DNA of 12,309 bases from an uncultured Anaerococcus sp. (lineage in GTDB: Bacteria; Bacillota; Clostridia; Tissierellales; Peptoniphilaceae): positions 1-12,309 of the forward strand of contig NZ_CAMXYR010000046.1 of NCBI RefSeq assembly GCF_947253225.1, in the 5' to 3' direction. The translations under genes were made by a program, and so were the position numbers. How positions within the stretch are numbered: the stretch's first letter is position 1; every line of letters begins with the position of its first letter. Below the pieces are notes generated by a model. The model had not been told where the DNA came from and did not search any database. It saw only the letters and a program-made list of their open reading frames with translations. Of this stretch, positions 1 through 7,227 are shown piece after piece.

Positions 1-1
1 G

Positions 2-397
2 CTTATAGTAGATAAACTTAATGAAAATCCTGACAGGGAAATCATTTTTGAAAATAAGCTCTCAAACCAAAATATAAAGATTAAAATGGATAATAATTTA
101 TTTTATAGGATGCTTGAAAATATCATAAAAAACTCACTTATTTATACTGATGGCAACATCAAAGTTAGTATTTCCGATTCAAAAGATAGATTATTTATTA
201 GTATTTTAGACGAAGGATGTGGTATGTCTGAAAATATTATTCAAAGAATTAGTGAAGAAGATTTGACTAATATAACAAAGCACGGGCTAGGGATTTTCAT
301 TTCTAAACAAATAGCTGAACTACATGATGGGTCTTTTAGGATAGAAAATAAGGCTAAGGGTCTTGAAGTAACTTTTATCTTCAATCCTATCAATTAA
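2..397 (+). CDS. Sensor histidine kinase, C-terminal ATPase domain (5' partial)
   Basis: This is the ATP-binding end of a two-component sensor kinase, which would phosphorylate its own histidine and pass the phosphate to a response regulator. The reading frame is open from base 2 with no stop, so the ATG at 86 is an internal methionine (Met-Asp-Asn-Asn) and the gene begins before the window. The HATPase_c motifs are in order: an N box (LENIIKNSLIYT), a G1 box (DEGCGM) and a G2 box (HGLGIFISKQ), followed by the usual terminal strand ending in FIFNPIN. The sensor region, membrane segments and phospho-acceptor histidine lie outside the window, so the signal sensed cannot be told. It is the only plus-strand gene here and converges on the GlgB-like gene. 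Confidence 0.9.
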   Translation, partial: LIVDKLNENPDREIIFENKLSNQNIKIKMDNNLFYRMLENIIKNSLIYTDGNIKVSISDSKDRLFISILDEGCGMSENIIQRISEEDLTNITKHGLGIFISKQIAELHDGSFRIENKAKGLEVTFIFNPIN

Positions 398-426
398 AAG
401 TTTTCTTATTTGTAATAAAAATTAAT

Positions 427-498
427 TGGCTTAACCCATATCTTCTTCTGGCACAATTATGTTATTGAAGTGTCAGATCCAAACTATGGGTTAAGCTA
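427..498. terminator. Long interrupted hairpin between convergent genes, possible bidirectional terminator
   Basis: The arms at 429-440 (GCTTAACCCATA) and 485-496 are perfect reverse complements. They extend to 427-440 and 485-498 if one G-T pair is allowed. An inner stem pairs 447-454 (TCTGGCAC) with 470-477 (GTGTCAGA), also with one wobble pair, around a 15-nt loop. It lies between the stop of the histidine kinase at 397 and the stop of the GlgB-like gene at 518, where a terminator for both strands is expected. Read on the minus strand, the outer stem is followed by AATTAATTTTTATT, a moderate T-tract. The plus-strand side has no clean T-run. The length and two-part stem are larger than a standard intrinsic terminator, so a small structured RNA or the remnant of a short inverted-repeat element is possible. 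Confidence 0.55.
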
Positions 499-517
499 TT
501 TCTAATATTCTATCGAG

Positions 518-2182
518 TTATTTACTTTGTCTTATATTAAATACACATGCAGAGAATCCCTTAATTTTTATAAGATCTCCCCTATCAAGTGTCCCATTTA
601 TATTTCCATCTCCACCAAATTTTAAATCCTCAGTATTAAAAATTTCACTCAAATCATAAGGACTCTTAATCTCATAAGCTATATCTGTAAAGTTAACTAC
701 TACTAGGCTCATGGTCTTTCCAATTTTTTTCTTGTAGGCGTAAAGGCTATGACCTTCACTATCTAAAAGCTCAACCTCACTTGAAGAATCACTTAGAGTC
801 TTTTGACTTGTCCATAAGCTAACTATCTCCTTATAAAAGTCATTGATTCCTTCAATCTTTTCTCCTATGTTTTCAAAGTCAAATGTATCGAAGGCAGAAA
901 AAGTTTTTAGATTTCCACTATCATCTCCCATAAAAAGCATCTTTGGATTTTTTAATGTATATAAGAAAGTATATAGAGCCTTTAGCTGGGCAAATTTGTT
1001 ATCATTTCCATACATCTTCATAGGCATATTTGCCTCATTCTGATAAGAATCTACATAGGAAAATCCTAAAATTTCATCAGAGTTTTCATTTATTATCAAA
1101 TCATTAATGTATTTTTTATAATCATCTCTCCTAATAGGTTGGTCTTTCATCATATTTATAAGAGTTTTAGACCTATTATCAAAAACCTCACTAAAACCAA
1201 GATTCATATCATAGGTTCCATTAAAAGATGCTAAGGCTAGGGCTTTCTTTGCTTTAATATAAGTATTTATATCTTTGATAAATTCTATCCACTCCTTATT
1301 TACTCCCCTAGAATCATCCCCTTGCCAGAATATAGAATTTTCAATTGAAGAAAAATATATTCCATCAACCTTATAGTCGCTAAGATAATAATCTATGGCA
1401 GATTTTATGTAGGACTTACAAGAACCTTCAGTAATATCAAAATTTATTTGTCCAAAATAATTATATAAAATATCCTCATAAGGATAATTGTATAGGTTAT
1501 TCCCATCAAAATCTTTCAACCCATAAATATCTGGATCAAATTCACTGATATCCATTTCTATGATTATTTGAATGTTCGCCTTATGAGCTAGGTCAATAAA
1601 TCTTTTGAGTGAGGTAAGCTTTCCATATCTCCTAGAATAGGAAAATAAATTTAGGGAAGAATAACCTAAAGACTTATAATTTTGGTATTCATTTACAGGC
1701 ATAAGTAAGATACTTGAGTAAGAATTATTTTTAGCATGCTTTATTATTGCATCAAAAACCTCTTTTTCACTTTTCCCTTTGTCCTTAAACAAAGATCCTA
1801 AATGAATTTGTAGGATATTTTTAGGGCTAGCTTCTTTTTTCTTGTACTTAAACTTATAGGATTCATCCACAATTAGGCATGATTTTTCTTCATAGATAAT
1901 AGCCTTGGCAAAGGGATCGATTTTTTTGACTTCTCTTTCACCATTTACGATAAGATATTGATAACTATCTCCCTCCTTTGCTCCATCGATACTTAAAGAA
2001 AATACCCCAGTAGCATACTTTCTCATGGGTGATTTTTCCCAATTATTAAAGTCTCCTAGTAGATAAACCTCATCTGCCTTTGGGGCAAGCAATCTAAATA
2101 TATATCCTTTTTCTTTCTTATGAGCACCAAAGAACTTGTACCCATCAAAAGAATTCCCATCTAAATAATCTCTTGTATTCAT
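518..2182 (-). CDS. Glycogen branching enzyme-like protein (CBM48 + degenerate GH13 barrel), apparently inactive
   Basis: The 554-residue protein follows the GlgB layout. A CBM48-type module comes first (about 25-105, with GDFNNW and DPFAKAI). A GH13 barrel follows (about 120-425, with MPVNEY, LGYSSLNLFSYSRRYG and LFMG), then a C-terminal beta domain (about 480-554, VVVNFT and FGGDG). It lacks the extra N-terminal domain of long GlgBs. The catalytic regions do not match the family. DWVPxHF reads EMDISEF (209-215). DGxRxD reads DGIYFS, so the nucleophile Asp becomes Ser278 and its neighbouring Arg becomes Tyr276. The AEES acid/base site reads ASFN (318-321). SHDE reads SYVD (375-378). The frame is intact, so this looks like a maintained pseudoenzyme, perhaps a glycogen-binding or regulatory protein; that role is inference. 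AAAGGAG at 2189-2195 sets the start. A perfect TATAAT at 2201-2206 is so close that a transcript from it would begin within the Shine-Dalgarno, so the promoter is unclear. Confidence 0.82.
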   Translation of the reverse strand: MNTRDYLDGNSFDGYKFFGAHKKEKGYIFRLLAPKADEVYLLGDFNNWEKSPMRKYATGVFSLSIDGAKEGDSYQYLIVNGEREVKKIDPFAKAIIYEEKSCLIVDESYKFKYKKKEASPKNILQIHLGSLFKDKGKSEKEVFDAIIKHAKNNSYSSILLMPVNEYQNYKSLGYSSLNLFSYSRRYGKLTSLKRFIDLAHKANIQIIIEMDISEFDPDIYGLKDFDGNNLYNYPYEDILYNYFGQINFDITEGSCKSYIKSAIDYYLSDYKVDGIYFSSIENSIFWQGDDSRGVNKEWIEFIKDINTYIKAKKALALASFNGTYDMNLGFSEVFDNRSKTLINMMKDQPIRRDDYKKYINDLIINENSDEILGFSYVDSYQNEANMPMKMYGNDNKFAQLKALYTFLYTLKNPKMLFMGDDSGNLKTFSAFDTFDFENIGEKIEGINDFYKEIVSLWTSQKTLSDSSSEVELLDSEGHSLYAYKKKIGKTMSLVVVNFTDIAYEIKSPYDLSEIFNTEDLKFGGDGNINGTLDRGDLIKIKGFSACVFNIRQSK

Positions 2183-2221
2183 AATATGCTCCTTTAAGTC
2201 ATTATACTTTACTTTGCTATA

Positions 2222-2248
2222 TAAAAAAAGCAGGTCTATTCACCTGCT
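2222..2248 (-). terminator. Intrinsic terminator of the glucosaminidase gene
   Basis: Read on the minus strand, AGCAGGT (2248-2242) pairs with ACCTGCT (2235-2229) around the 6-nt loop GAATAG, followed directly by a run of seven Ts. The left half of the stem is made from the last sense codons (GCA GGT GAA) and the stop codon lies in the loop, so the gene ends inside its own terminator. Confidence 0.9.
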
Positions 2249-2940
2249 TTATAAGTATCAATCATTTTATCTGCAATTTCTATCATCATGGAATTAACCT
2301 TCTTAGACCAGTCAGGATCTGAAGCATAGGATGTCCCGATTCCTTTGGCGGAAACTCCATTAAAATATGTGCCATCCTTATTTAGGTACTCTTCCTTCAA
2401 ATGTTTAGCGACTGTATCTATAGAATCTTTTGGTTTTTTGAAATCACTTGCTAAGTTGTATGGGTCATGGTCAATAGCATTAAAACCAAAAAGGTTATTT
2501 TTATTCTTAAATAGGTCGCTAGTTCCATTACCAGTTTCATGTTTAGCCATAGCCATAAGTAGTAAAGGATTAATTCCGTATTTTTCAGAAACGTCCTTAA
2601 AATCTTGACCTAAACCAGCTAAGCCCGTGTCGCTTAAGCCGTATTCCAATTCCTTAGCTGTAAAAGGTAGATCCTTTAGCAAATAAAAATAACTCTTGGA
2701 ATTTGCATTATCAACTCCGATTTCAACAACTTGGTCTAAATCTTTTTCAAGCTTATCAAATCTAGCCTTTTTCATATCAAAAAGATTGAATGTTTCTCTA
2801 TTAATTTTTTGCAAGCCAAAATACATAAGGTCTTTTCTCTTATCAGAACTCGCATGAGAAGTAGAATCACAAGCAAGAATTACCAAAGAAAAGGCAAATG
2901 TAAGAGCTAATATTTTTTTAGTAAAATCTTTTATCTTCAT
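2236..2940 (-). CDS. Exported glucosaminidase (GH73-like peptidoglycan hydrolase)
   Basis: This is a 234-residue exported protein predicted to cut N-acetylglucosaminyl bonds in peptidoglycan. An N-terminal signal (KKILALTFAFSLVILAC, residues 8-24) is followed by a charged linker and a glucosaminidase domain at about 100-230. That domain has MAKHETGNGTS with the probable catalytic Glu135, then KNKNNLFGFNAIDHDPY, both typical of LytG/Auto-type enzymes. ILAC (21-24) resembles a lipobox, which would make it a lipoprotein, but SHA-SS at 28-32 could instead be a signal peptidase I site. An ATG at 2961 would add seven residues; I prefer the ATG at 2940 because AAGGAG lies 6 nt before it and nothing similar precedes 2961. 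It has its own promoter (2964-2991) just after pyrE and ends in its own terminator. It carries no obvious wall-binding repeats. Substrate specificity is inferred from the family. Confidence 0.88.
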   Translation of the reverse strand: MKIKDFTKKILALTFAFSLVILACDSTSHASSDKRKDLMYFGLQKINRETFNLFDMKKARFDKLEKDLDQVVEIGVDNANSKSYFYLLKDLPFTAKELEYGLSDTGLAGLGQDFKDVSEKYGINPLLLMAMAKHETGNGTSDLFKNKNNLFGFNAIDHDPYNLASDFKKPKDSIDTVAKHLKEEYLNKDGTYFNGVSAKGIGTSYASDPDWSKKVNSMMIEIADKMIDTYKAGE

Positions 2941-2946
2941 AACTCT

Positions 2947-2952
2947 CTCCTT
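2947..2952 (-). promoter_or_regulatory. Ribosome binding site that fixes the glucosaminidase start
   Basis: AAGGAG on the minus strand, 6 nt before the ATG at 2940-2938. It lies inside the longer reading frame that opens at 2961 and favours the inner start, which also places the signal peptide at the very N terminus. Confidence 0.75.
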
Positions 2953-2963
2953 ATCTATCAAAC

Positions 2964-2991
2964 ATTATATTATATTTTATAGATAATTCAA
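2964..2991 (-). promoter_or_regulatory. Promoter of the glucosaminidase gene
   Basis: On the minus strand, TTGAAT (2991-2986, four of six consensus bases) and a perfect TATAAT (2969-2964) are separated by 16 bp. The predicted start near 2957 gives a leader of about 17 nt carrying the ribosome binding site. A 7-2-7 inverted repeat (2983-2998) covers the -35 box and could be an operator. Confidence 0.65.
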
Positions 2992-2999
2992 GAATTATT

Positions 3000-3575
3000 C
3001 TATTTTAGTGATCTCGAACCAGGTTTTACTGGTGGGATTTGTTTAAGGTCCTCTGGAAGGTCATCTTCATCCCAAGTCTCTACATCAATTTTTGTAGCTG
3101 AAATAATAGGGATGGAATTTATTTCTTCTTTCATAGACCTATTTACAAGTGAAGTTAGGGCAAGAACTTTACCACCATTTTCCTTAATCACATCAACCGT
3201 TTCGAAAGATGATTTTCCTGTTGTAATGACATCCTCAACAACGATAACATTCATTCCTTCTTCGATTGTAAATCCACGTCTTAAAGTCATCTTGCCATTT
3301 TCTCTTTCAGTAAAAATAGCATTTACTCCCAAGGCTCTAGCAAGTTCGTAGGAAATTATAACTCCTCCCATAGCAGGACCTACACATAGATCGACTTTTA
3401 GGCCCTTTTCTTTGATTTTTTTTGCAATTATTTTTGCTACTTCCTCACAGTACTTTGGATTTTCGATTAATTTTGCACATTGAATATATCTATTTGAATG
3501 CTTGCCACTTGATAAAATAAAGTGGCCTTCTAGTAGAGCATTTGATTTTTTTAATAAGTCTAAAGTTTTATCCAT
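3000..3575 (-). CDS. pyrE: Orotate phosphoribosyltransferase
   Basis: PyrE transfers the phosphoribosyl group from PRPP to orotate, giving OMP, the fifth step of UMP synthesis in the cytoplasm. At 191 residues it is of normal length. The PRPP-binding loop is clear at 112-122 (VVEDVITTGKS). The N-terminal GHFILSSGKHSNRY (17-30) is the characteristic orotate/PRPP contact region, and GPAMGGV (66-72) is also typical. The C-terminal tail ending IPPVKPGSRSLK resembles the family form that closes with VKPGSR. It is the last pyr gene, 9 nt after pyrD, and its AGGAG Shine-Dalgarno overlaps the pyrD stop codon. No terminator hairpin is visible in the 59 nt before the glucosaminidase start, so some read-through is likely. 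Confidence 0.97.
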   Translation of the reverse strand: MDKTLDLLKKSNALLEGHFILSSGKHSNRYIQCAKLIENPKYCEEVAKIIAKKIKEKGLKVDLCVGPAMGGVIISYELARALGVNAIFTERENGKMTLRRGFTIEEGMNVIVVEDVITTGKSSFETVDVIKENGGKVLALTSLVNRSMKEEINSIPIISATKIDVETWDEDDLPEDLKQIPPVKPGSRSLK

Positions 3576-3584
3576 TAATTTCTC

Positions 3585-4484
3585 CTAAATAATTCCAGTA
3601 ATTTCACTTAAATTTTCAATATTTTCTTCTTGCATAAAAGACTCAATTCCATTTATTATATTTTCCATTGACCTATAATCTATAAAATTTGCAGTTCCAA
3701 CTTGAACAGCAGAAGCACCTGCCATAATAAACTCGATAGCGTCTTGGTAGGTCATTATTCCTCCCATACCAATTATTGGTAACTCTATTGCCTTTTTTGC
3801 CTCATAAACCATCCTTATTGCAATTGGTTTTATGGCAGGGCCAGATAAGCCTGCTGTTTTATTAGAAAATACTGGCTTTCTATTTTTAATATCTATCGCC
3901 ATAGCATTTATTGTATTGATTAACGATATCGCATCTGCACCTTCGTCTTGGGCAATTTTTGCAAATTCTCCTATTGAACCTACATTAGGAGAAAGTTTCA
4001 CAATTAGAGGCTTGGTGGTCGCCTTTCTCACTTTCTTTATCACTTCTCTTGCTTTTATAGGATCTGTTCCAAAAGCCATCCCCCCTTCCCTTACATTGGG
4101 GCATGATATATTTAACTCAATCATATCTGAATTAGTTAAATTTAATATTTCAGCTCCCTTTACATAATCAGAAACGCTATGACCTCCTAAGTTTGCTATA
4201 CATACAGTGTTGAATTTCTTCATAAAGGGAAGTTCTTCTTCGACAAAATAATCTATACCTGGATTTTGCAAGCCTATTGAATTCATAATACCTGATGGAG
4301 TTTCATAAATTCTAATTCCCTTGTTACCGAGATTCCTCTTTAGAGTAAGTCCCTTGGAACAAATTCCTCCAAGCTTGTTTAGGTCAAGATATTCTGCAAA
4401 TTCTTTACCAAATCCAAAAGTCCCACTTGCAGCAATAACAGGATTTTTAAATTCAACTCCCCCAATTATAACTTTTGTATTCAC
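3585..4484 (-). CDS. pyrD: Dihydroorotate dehydrogenase, class 1B catalytic subunit
   Basis: This is the FMN-containing subunit that oxidises dihydroorotate to orotate. It is 299 residues and soluble, with no membrane-targeting N terminus. NISCPN at 125-130 carries the catalytic Cys128 that marks class 1 enzymes; class 2 enzymes use serine. GTFGFG (21-26), SKGLT (43-47), KLSPNV (163-168) and the phosphate-binding GMGGI (239-243) are as expected for FMN binding. The pyrK gene next door marks it as class 1B, an NAD-linked heterotetramer. Its start is GTG, and GTGA at 4484-4481 is shared with the pyrK stop. A perfect AAGGAGGT lies 6 nt upstream (4498-4491). Translational coupling with pyrK would help keep the two subunits in step. 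Confidence 0.97.
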   Translation of the reverse strand: MNTKVIIGGVEFKNPVIAASGTFGFGKEFAEYLDLNKLGGICSKGLTLKRNLGNKGIRIYETPSGIMNSIGLQNPGIDYFVEEELPFMKKFNTVCIANLGGHSVSDYVKGAEILNLTNSDMIELNISCPNVREGGMAFGTDPIKAREVIKKVRKATTKPLIVKLSPNVGSIGEFAKIAQDEGADAISLINTINAMAIDIKNRKPVFSNKTAGLSGPAIKPIAIRMVYEAKKAIELPIIGMGGIMTYQDAIEFIMAGASAVQVGTANFIDYRSMENIINGIESFMQEENIENLSEITGII

Positions 4485-5200
4485 CCAAAGACCTCCTTAG
4501 CGTCAAAAACTGGTCCATCTTTGCAAACTCTTACAAAATCTCCATCTGATTTTTCAATAGTACATCCAAGGCAAGCTCCAATCCCGCATGCCATATGAGC
4601 TTCCATTGAAACTTGCATTGGCACATCCTTACACTTTTCATAAAGTGCCCTTAACATAGGATTAGGCCCACAAGCATAAATAAAATCATAAGTATTTGAA
4701 TCTATCTCTTCTGTAATAAATTTCTTATCCAAAAAAGCTGAAGTTGTTACAAGTTTATCAACGAAAGGCTTAAATTCATCCATAAAATAAGGTTTTTGGG
4801 CAAAACCTGCATAGAAATCACATTTTACACCAAGACTTTTTACTAGATAAAGTAGGGGTGCAATACCTATGCCGCCACCAACAACAGCAATTTTCTTCTC
4901 ATCTTTTATATCAAATCCATTTCCAAGAGGACCGAGAAGTTTAACCTCAGTACCATTTTTAAGATTTTTCATAATTTCTGTTCCCTTGCCAACAACTTGA
5001 TAAAGAAAAGACATCATCCCGTCCTTCTCATCACATATTCCGAAAGGTCTTGATAAGAGTGGATCATTTCTGAAAGATTCGCACCTAAACATAAAAAATT
5101 GTCCAGGTTTTGCTTGCAAATCACAAGCTAAAGTCATCATATAAACATCAGAAGATACTTGCTTATTTTCAATAATTGTTGCTTTTTTATAGGACTTCAT
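4481..5200 (-). CDS. pyrK: Dihydroorotate dehydrogenase electron transfer subunit
   Basis: PyrK carries FAD and a [2Fe-2S] cluster and passes electrons from the FMN of PyrD to NAD+. The 239-residue protein has the ferredoxin-reductase arrangement. The FAD-binding RPFGI lies at 51-55, the NAD-binding GGGIGIAPL at 108-116, and CGPNPML at 177-183. The cluster ligands Cys205, Cys210, Cys213 and Cys226 (CxxxxCxxC...C) follow near the C terminus. All are present, so the subunit should be functional. The gene overlaps the end of pyrF by 14 nt and the start of pyrD by 4 nt. Its own Shine-Dalgarno is weak (AAGGAA about a dozen bases upstream), which suggests that translation depends on ribosomes finishing pyrF. 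Confidence 0.96.
   Translation of the reverse strand: MKSYKKATIIENKQVSSDVYMMTLACDLQAKPGQFFMFRCESFRNDPLLSRPFGICDEKDGMMSFLYQVVGKGTEIMKNLKNGTEVKLLGPLGNGFDIKDEKKIAVVGGGIGIAPLLYLVKSLGVKCDFYAGFAQKPYFMDEFKPFVDKLVTTSAFLDKKFITEEIDSNTYDFIYACGPNPMLRALYEKCKDVPMQVSMEAHMACGIGACLGCTIEKSDGDFVRVCKDGPVFDAKEVFG
4491..4498 (-). promoter_or_regulatory. Consensus ribosome binding site for the GTG start of pyrD
   Basis: AAGGAGGT on the minus strand lies 6 nt before the GTG at 4484-4482. It is among the strongest Shine-Dalgarno sequences in the window and supports a GTG start overlapping the pyrK stop. Confidence 0.85.
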
Positions 5201-6050
5201 TAGCTTTTATTTCCTTATATGTTTCTATGGCTTTTTCCCTTGCATACAAACCTACTTTACCTTTTCCGTCTTCATAATTTTGCCAATTTTTAAGAATAGC
5301 TCTTGAGGAATTTACTACTCCACCGTTAAGGTTTGTTAAGAGTTTATATACATTTAGGCTATCGGCCTTTTGCGCACCAAAACCCGGAATTAGGAAAAAC
5401 ATTTTACCATATCTTTTTCTAATCTTTTCTACTTCCTCGCTATGAGTTGCACCTACAACAAGACCTATAGGACCATATCCATTCTCACCAAGATACTTTT
5501 CGTTTATCTCTCTCATCCTATCTCCTACCTTGTAGAAGAATTCTTCTCCACCTACATCAAGAGTTTCAAAATCTTTTGCCCCTGGATTCGAAGTTCTGAG
5601 AAGAACAAAGATTCCTTTATTGCCTTCTTTTATGTATTCTTCATACGGTTCAATTGAATCCATCCCCATATAAGGATTTAAAGTTATAAAATCGCACTCA
5701 AAATCTCCTGTAAAATGTGCCTTAGCATACATCTGTGCACTTGCTGCTATGTCTGACCTCTTCACATCTCCAATAGAAAGAAGTCCCTTATCTCTAAGAT
5801 AAGCTAGAGTTTTTTTATAGGCAAGCATACCTTCTATGCCATAGGATTCGTAGTAGGCGATTTGAAGTTTATAGATAGCACATACATCCTTTGTATAATC
5901 TATAATTTCCTTATTATAGGCGAAAATCGCATCGACTACTGACCTTCCCTCCTTCATCTCTTCAGGAATATAAGCAAGGGAAGTATCAAGTCCTATACAT
6001 ACAAAACCATTATCATGCACTTTTTCATACAAGCTATCTATTATCTTCAT
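5187..6050 (-). CDS. pyrF: Orotidine 5'-phosphate decarboxylase (type 2 subfamily)
   Basis: PyrF removes CO2 from OMP to give UMP, the last step of the pathway. At 287 residues it is the longer type 2 form (short PyrFs are about 230-240). GDVKRSD at 94-100 contains the catalytic Asp95-Lys97-Asp100 charge network. GLDTS (20-24) provides another substrate-binding Asp, and PGFGAQ (222-227) with NSSRAI (247-252) forms the phosphate-binding end of the barrel. The frame overlaps the end of pyrC by 17 nt and the start of pyrK by 14 nt. A Shine-Dalgarno-like AAAGGA lies about 10 nt before the ATG, inside the pyrC coding sequence. Nothing essential looks missing. Confidence 0.97.
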   Translation of the reverse strand: MKIIDSLYEKVHDNGFVCIGLDTSLAYIPEEMKEGRSVVDAIFAYNKEIIDYTKDVCAIYKLQIAYYESYGIEGMLAYKKTLAYLRDKGLLSIGDVKRSDIAASAQMYAKAHFTGDFECDFITLNPYMGMDSIEPYEEYIKEGNKGIFVLLRTSNPGAKDFETLDVGGEEFFYKVGDRMREINEKYLGENGYGPIGLVVGATHSEEVEKIRKRYGKMFFLIPGFGAQKADSLNVYKLLTNLNGGVVNSSRAILKNWQNYEDGKGKVGLYAREKAIETYKEIKANEVL

Positions 6051-7227
6051 ATTTTAAGCATCCTTTCTTGTAAACTTTCTTAATTCTAGCTGGTAGCTTC
6101 TTTCCAATCATCAAAGAGTTTTTGGATTTTGATTGAATTTCATCTTCTCTGTAAATATAATCTTCATCTAAGTCTACTAGGACAAAATCCGCATCATACC
6201 CTTTTGCAATTTTTCCTTTATTCAGACCTAAAATTTCTGCAGGTCTTGTTGCCATGATTTTAACTAATTGGTTTAGTGAAATAATCCCACTCTTAACTAA
6301 TACTTCATAGCAGGTTGAAAAGGCTGTTTCTAATCCGATGAAACCAGGAGCCCCTTTTTCCTTTTCTTCCTTGCTATGAGGGGCATGGTCTGTTGATATT
6401 GCATCTACATAACCTTCCCTAATCATTTCTATTAGGAAGTCCTTGTCTTTTTCTTTTCTAATCGGAGGATTTACCTTCATTTCTTCTCTCTTCTTGTCAG
6501 AAAAGTAGAGGTGGTGGGGAGTTACTTCACAAGTTATTGGAGCGCCCAAGTCCTTAAAATATTTTATTGCAGTCATAGAACCTTTAGTTGATACATGGCA
6601 AAAATGAATTGGATAGTTAAGTTTGTAGGCATAATAGCAATCTCTAAGAGTCATCGCATCCTCTGCTATTTCATAATCCTTAGAAGATACCTTAGCAACT
6701 TCTTCATGAAGAGCCATTTTAATTCCCAAATCTTTAGCCTTAAGAATAGCTTCATACATCAAATTATCATCATTTACCCCCCTACCATCATCTGAAATAA
6801 ACTTAACGGACTTTGGCAAGCTATCAAGGTGGGATAGGCTTTTACCTTGAAGATTTTCAGTAATAGTATAAACTTGGTTTATATCTATTAAATTGAGCTC
6901 CTTAGCTCTTTTAATGATATCTTCATAAACATCTGGACTTGATACAGGAGGGTTAGTATTTCCCATAAGCAAAACCGAGGTATATCCTCCTTTAAGAGCA
7001 GCCTTTGAGCCTGACTTTAAATCTTCCTTGTAGGTAAAACCAGGATCCCTAAAATGAACATGAAGGTCGGTAAAGGCTGGAATGAGAGCTAAATTTTGGC
7101 AGTCTATTATCTCGGTATCCTCATCTCTTCTAAAGTCATCTACTATTATTCCATCTTCAACATAAATATCTTTTCTTGAAATAATTTTAGCGTCAAAAGC
7201 GTAAAGATTAGTAAAAATTTGTTTCAT
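6034..7227 (-). CDS. pyrC: Dihydroorotase
   Basis: PyrC cyclises carbamoyl aspartate to dihydroorotate. The 397-residue protein is an amidohydrolase-fold zinc enzyme of the multidomain/Bacillus-like type rather than the shorter E. coli form. The metal and active-site residues are all there: DLHVHFRDPG with His56 and His58, SDDGRGV at 145-151 with its Asp pair, ALHEE with His174, HFCHVS with His211, VNPPIR (252-257), and STDHAPHS with the catalytic Asp280. The ATG directly abuts the pyrI stop (TAAATG at 7230-7225), and a GGAAG Shine-Dalgarno lies within the last pyrI codons. It overlaps pyrF by 17 nt. The zinc enzyme assignment rests on family knowledge. Confidence 0.97.
   Translation of the reverse strand: MKQIFTNLYAFDAKIISRKDIYVEDGIIVDDFRRDEDTEIIDCQNLALIPAFTDLHVHFRDPGFTYKEDLKSGSKAALKGGYTSVLLMGNTNPPVSSPDVYEDIIKRAKELNLIDINQVYTITENLQGKSLSHLDSLPKSVKFISDDGRGVNDDNLMYEAILKAKDLGIKMALHEEVAKVSSKDYEIAEDAMTLRDCYYAYKLNYPIHFCHVSTKGSMTAIKYFKDLGAPITCEVTPHHLYFSDKKREEMKVNPPIRKEKDKDFLIEMIREGYVDAISTDHAPHSKEEKEKGAPGFIGLETAFSTCYEVLVKSGIISLNQLVKIMATRPAEILGLNKGKIAKGYDADFVLVDLDEDYIYREDEIQSKSKNSLMIGKKLPARIKKVYKKGCLKYEDNR

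Noticed and set aside
86..397. A complete 103-residue small protein
   Set aside because: The frame is open to the window edge and the sequence is the end of a histidine kinase ATPase domain, so it is a truncated large gene.
2201..2206. Perfect TATAAT as the -10 box of the GlgB-like gene
   Set aside because: A start 7 nt downstream would fall inside the Shine-Dalgarno, and the -35 position is only a T-tract, so I do not call it a promoter.
3416..3423. Run of eight Ts in pyrE as a phase-variation tract
   Set aside because: It encodes Lys-Lys in a conserved, in-frame gene in AT-rich DNA; runs of this length are expected here.
3832..4167. Plus-strand open frame of 111 codons inside pyrD, with similar ones in pyrE, pyrF, pyrC and the YhaN-like gene
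   Set aside because: They lie opposite clear conserved genes, have no recognisable domains and have compositions typical of antisense shadows.
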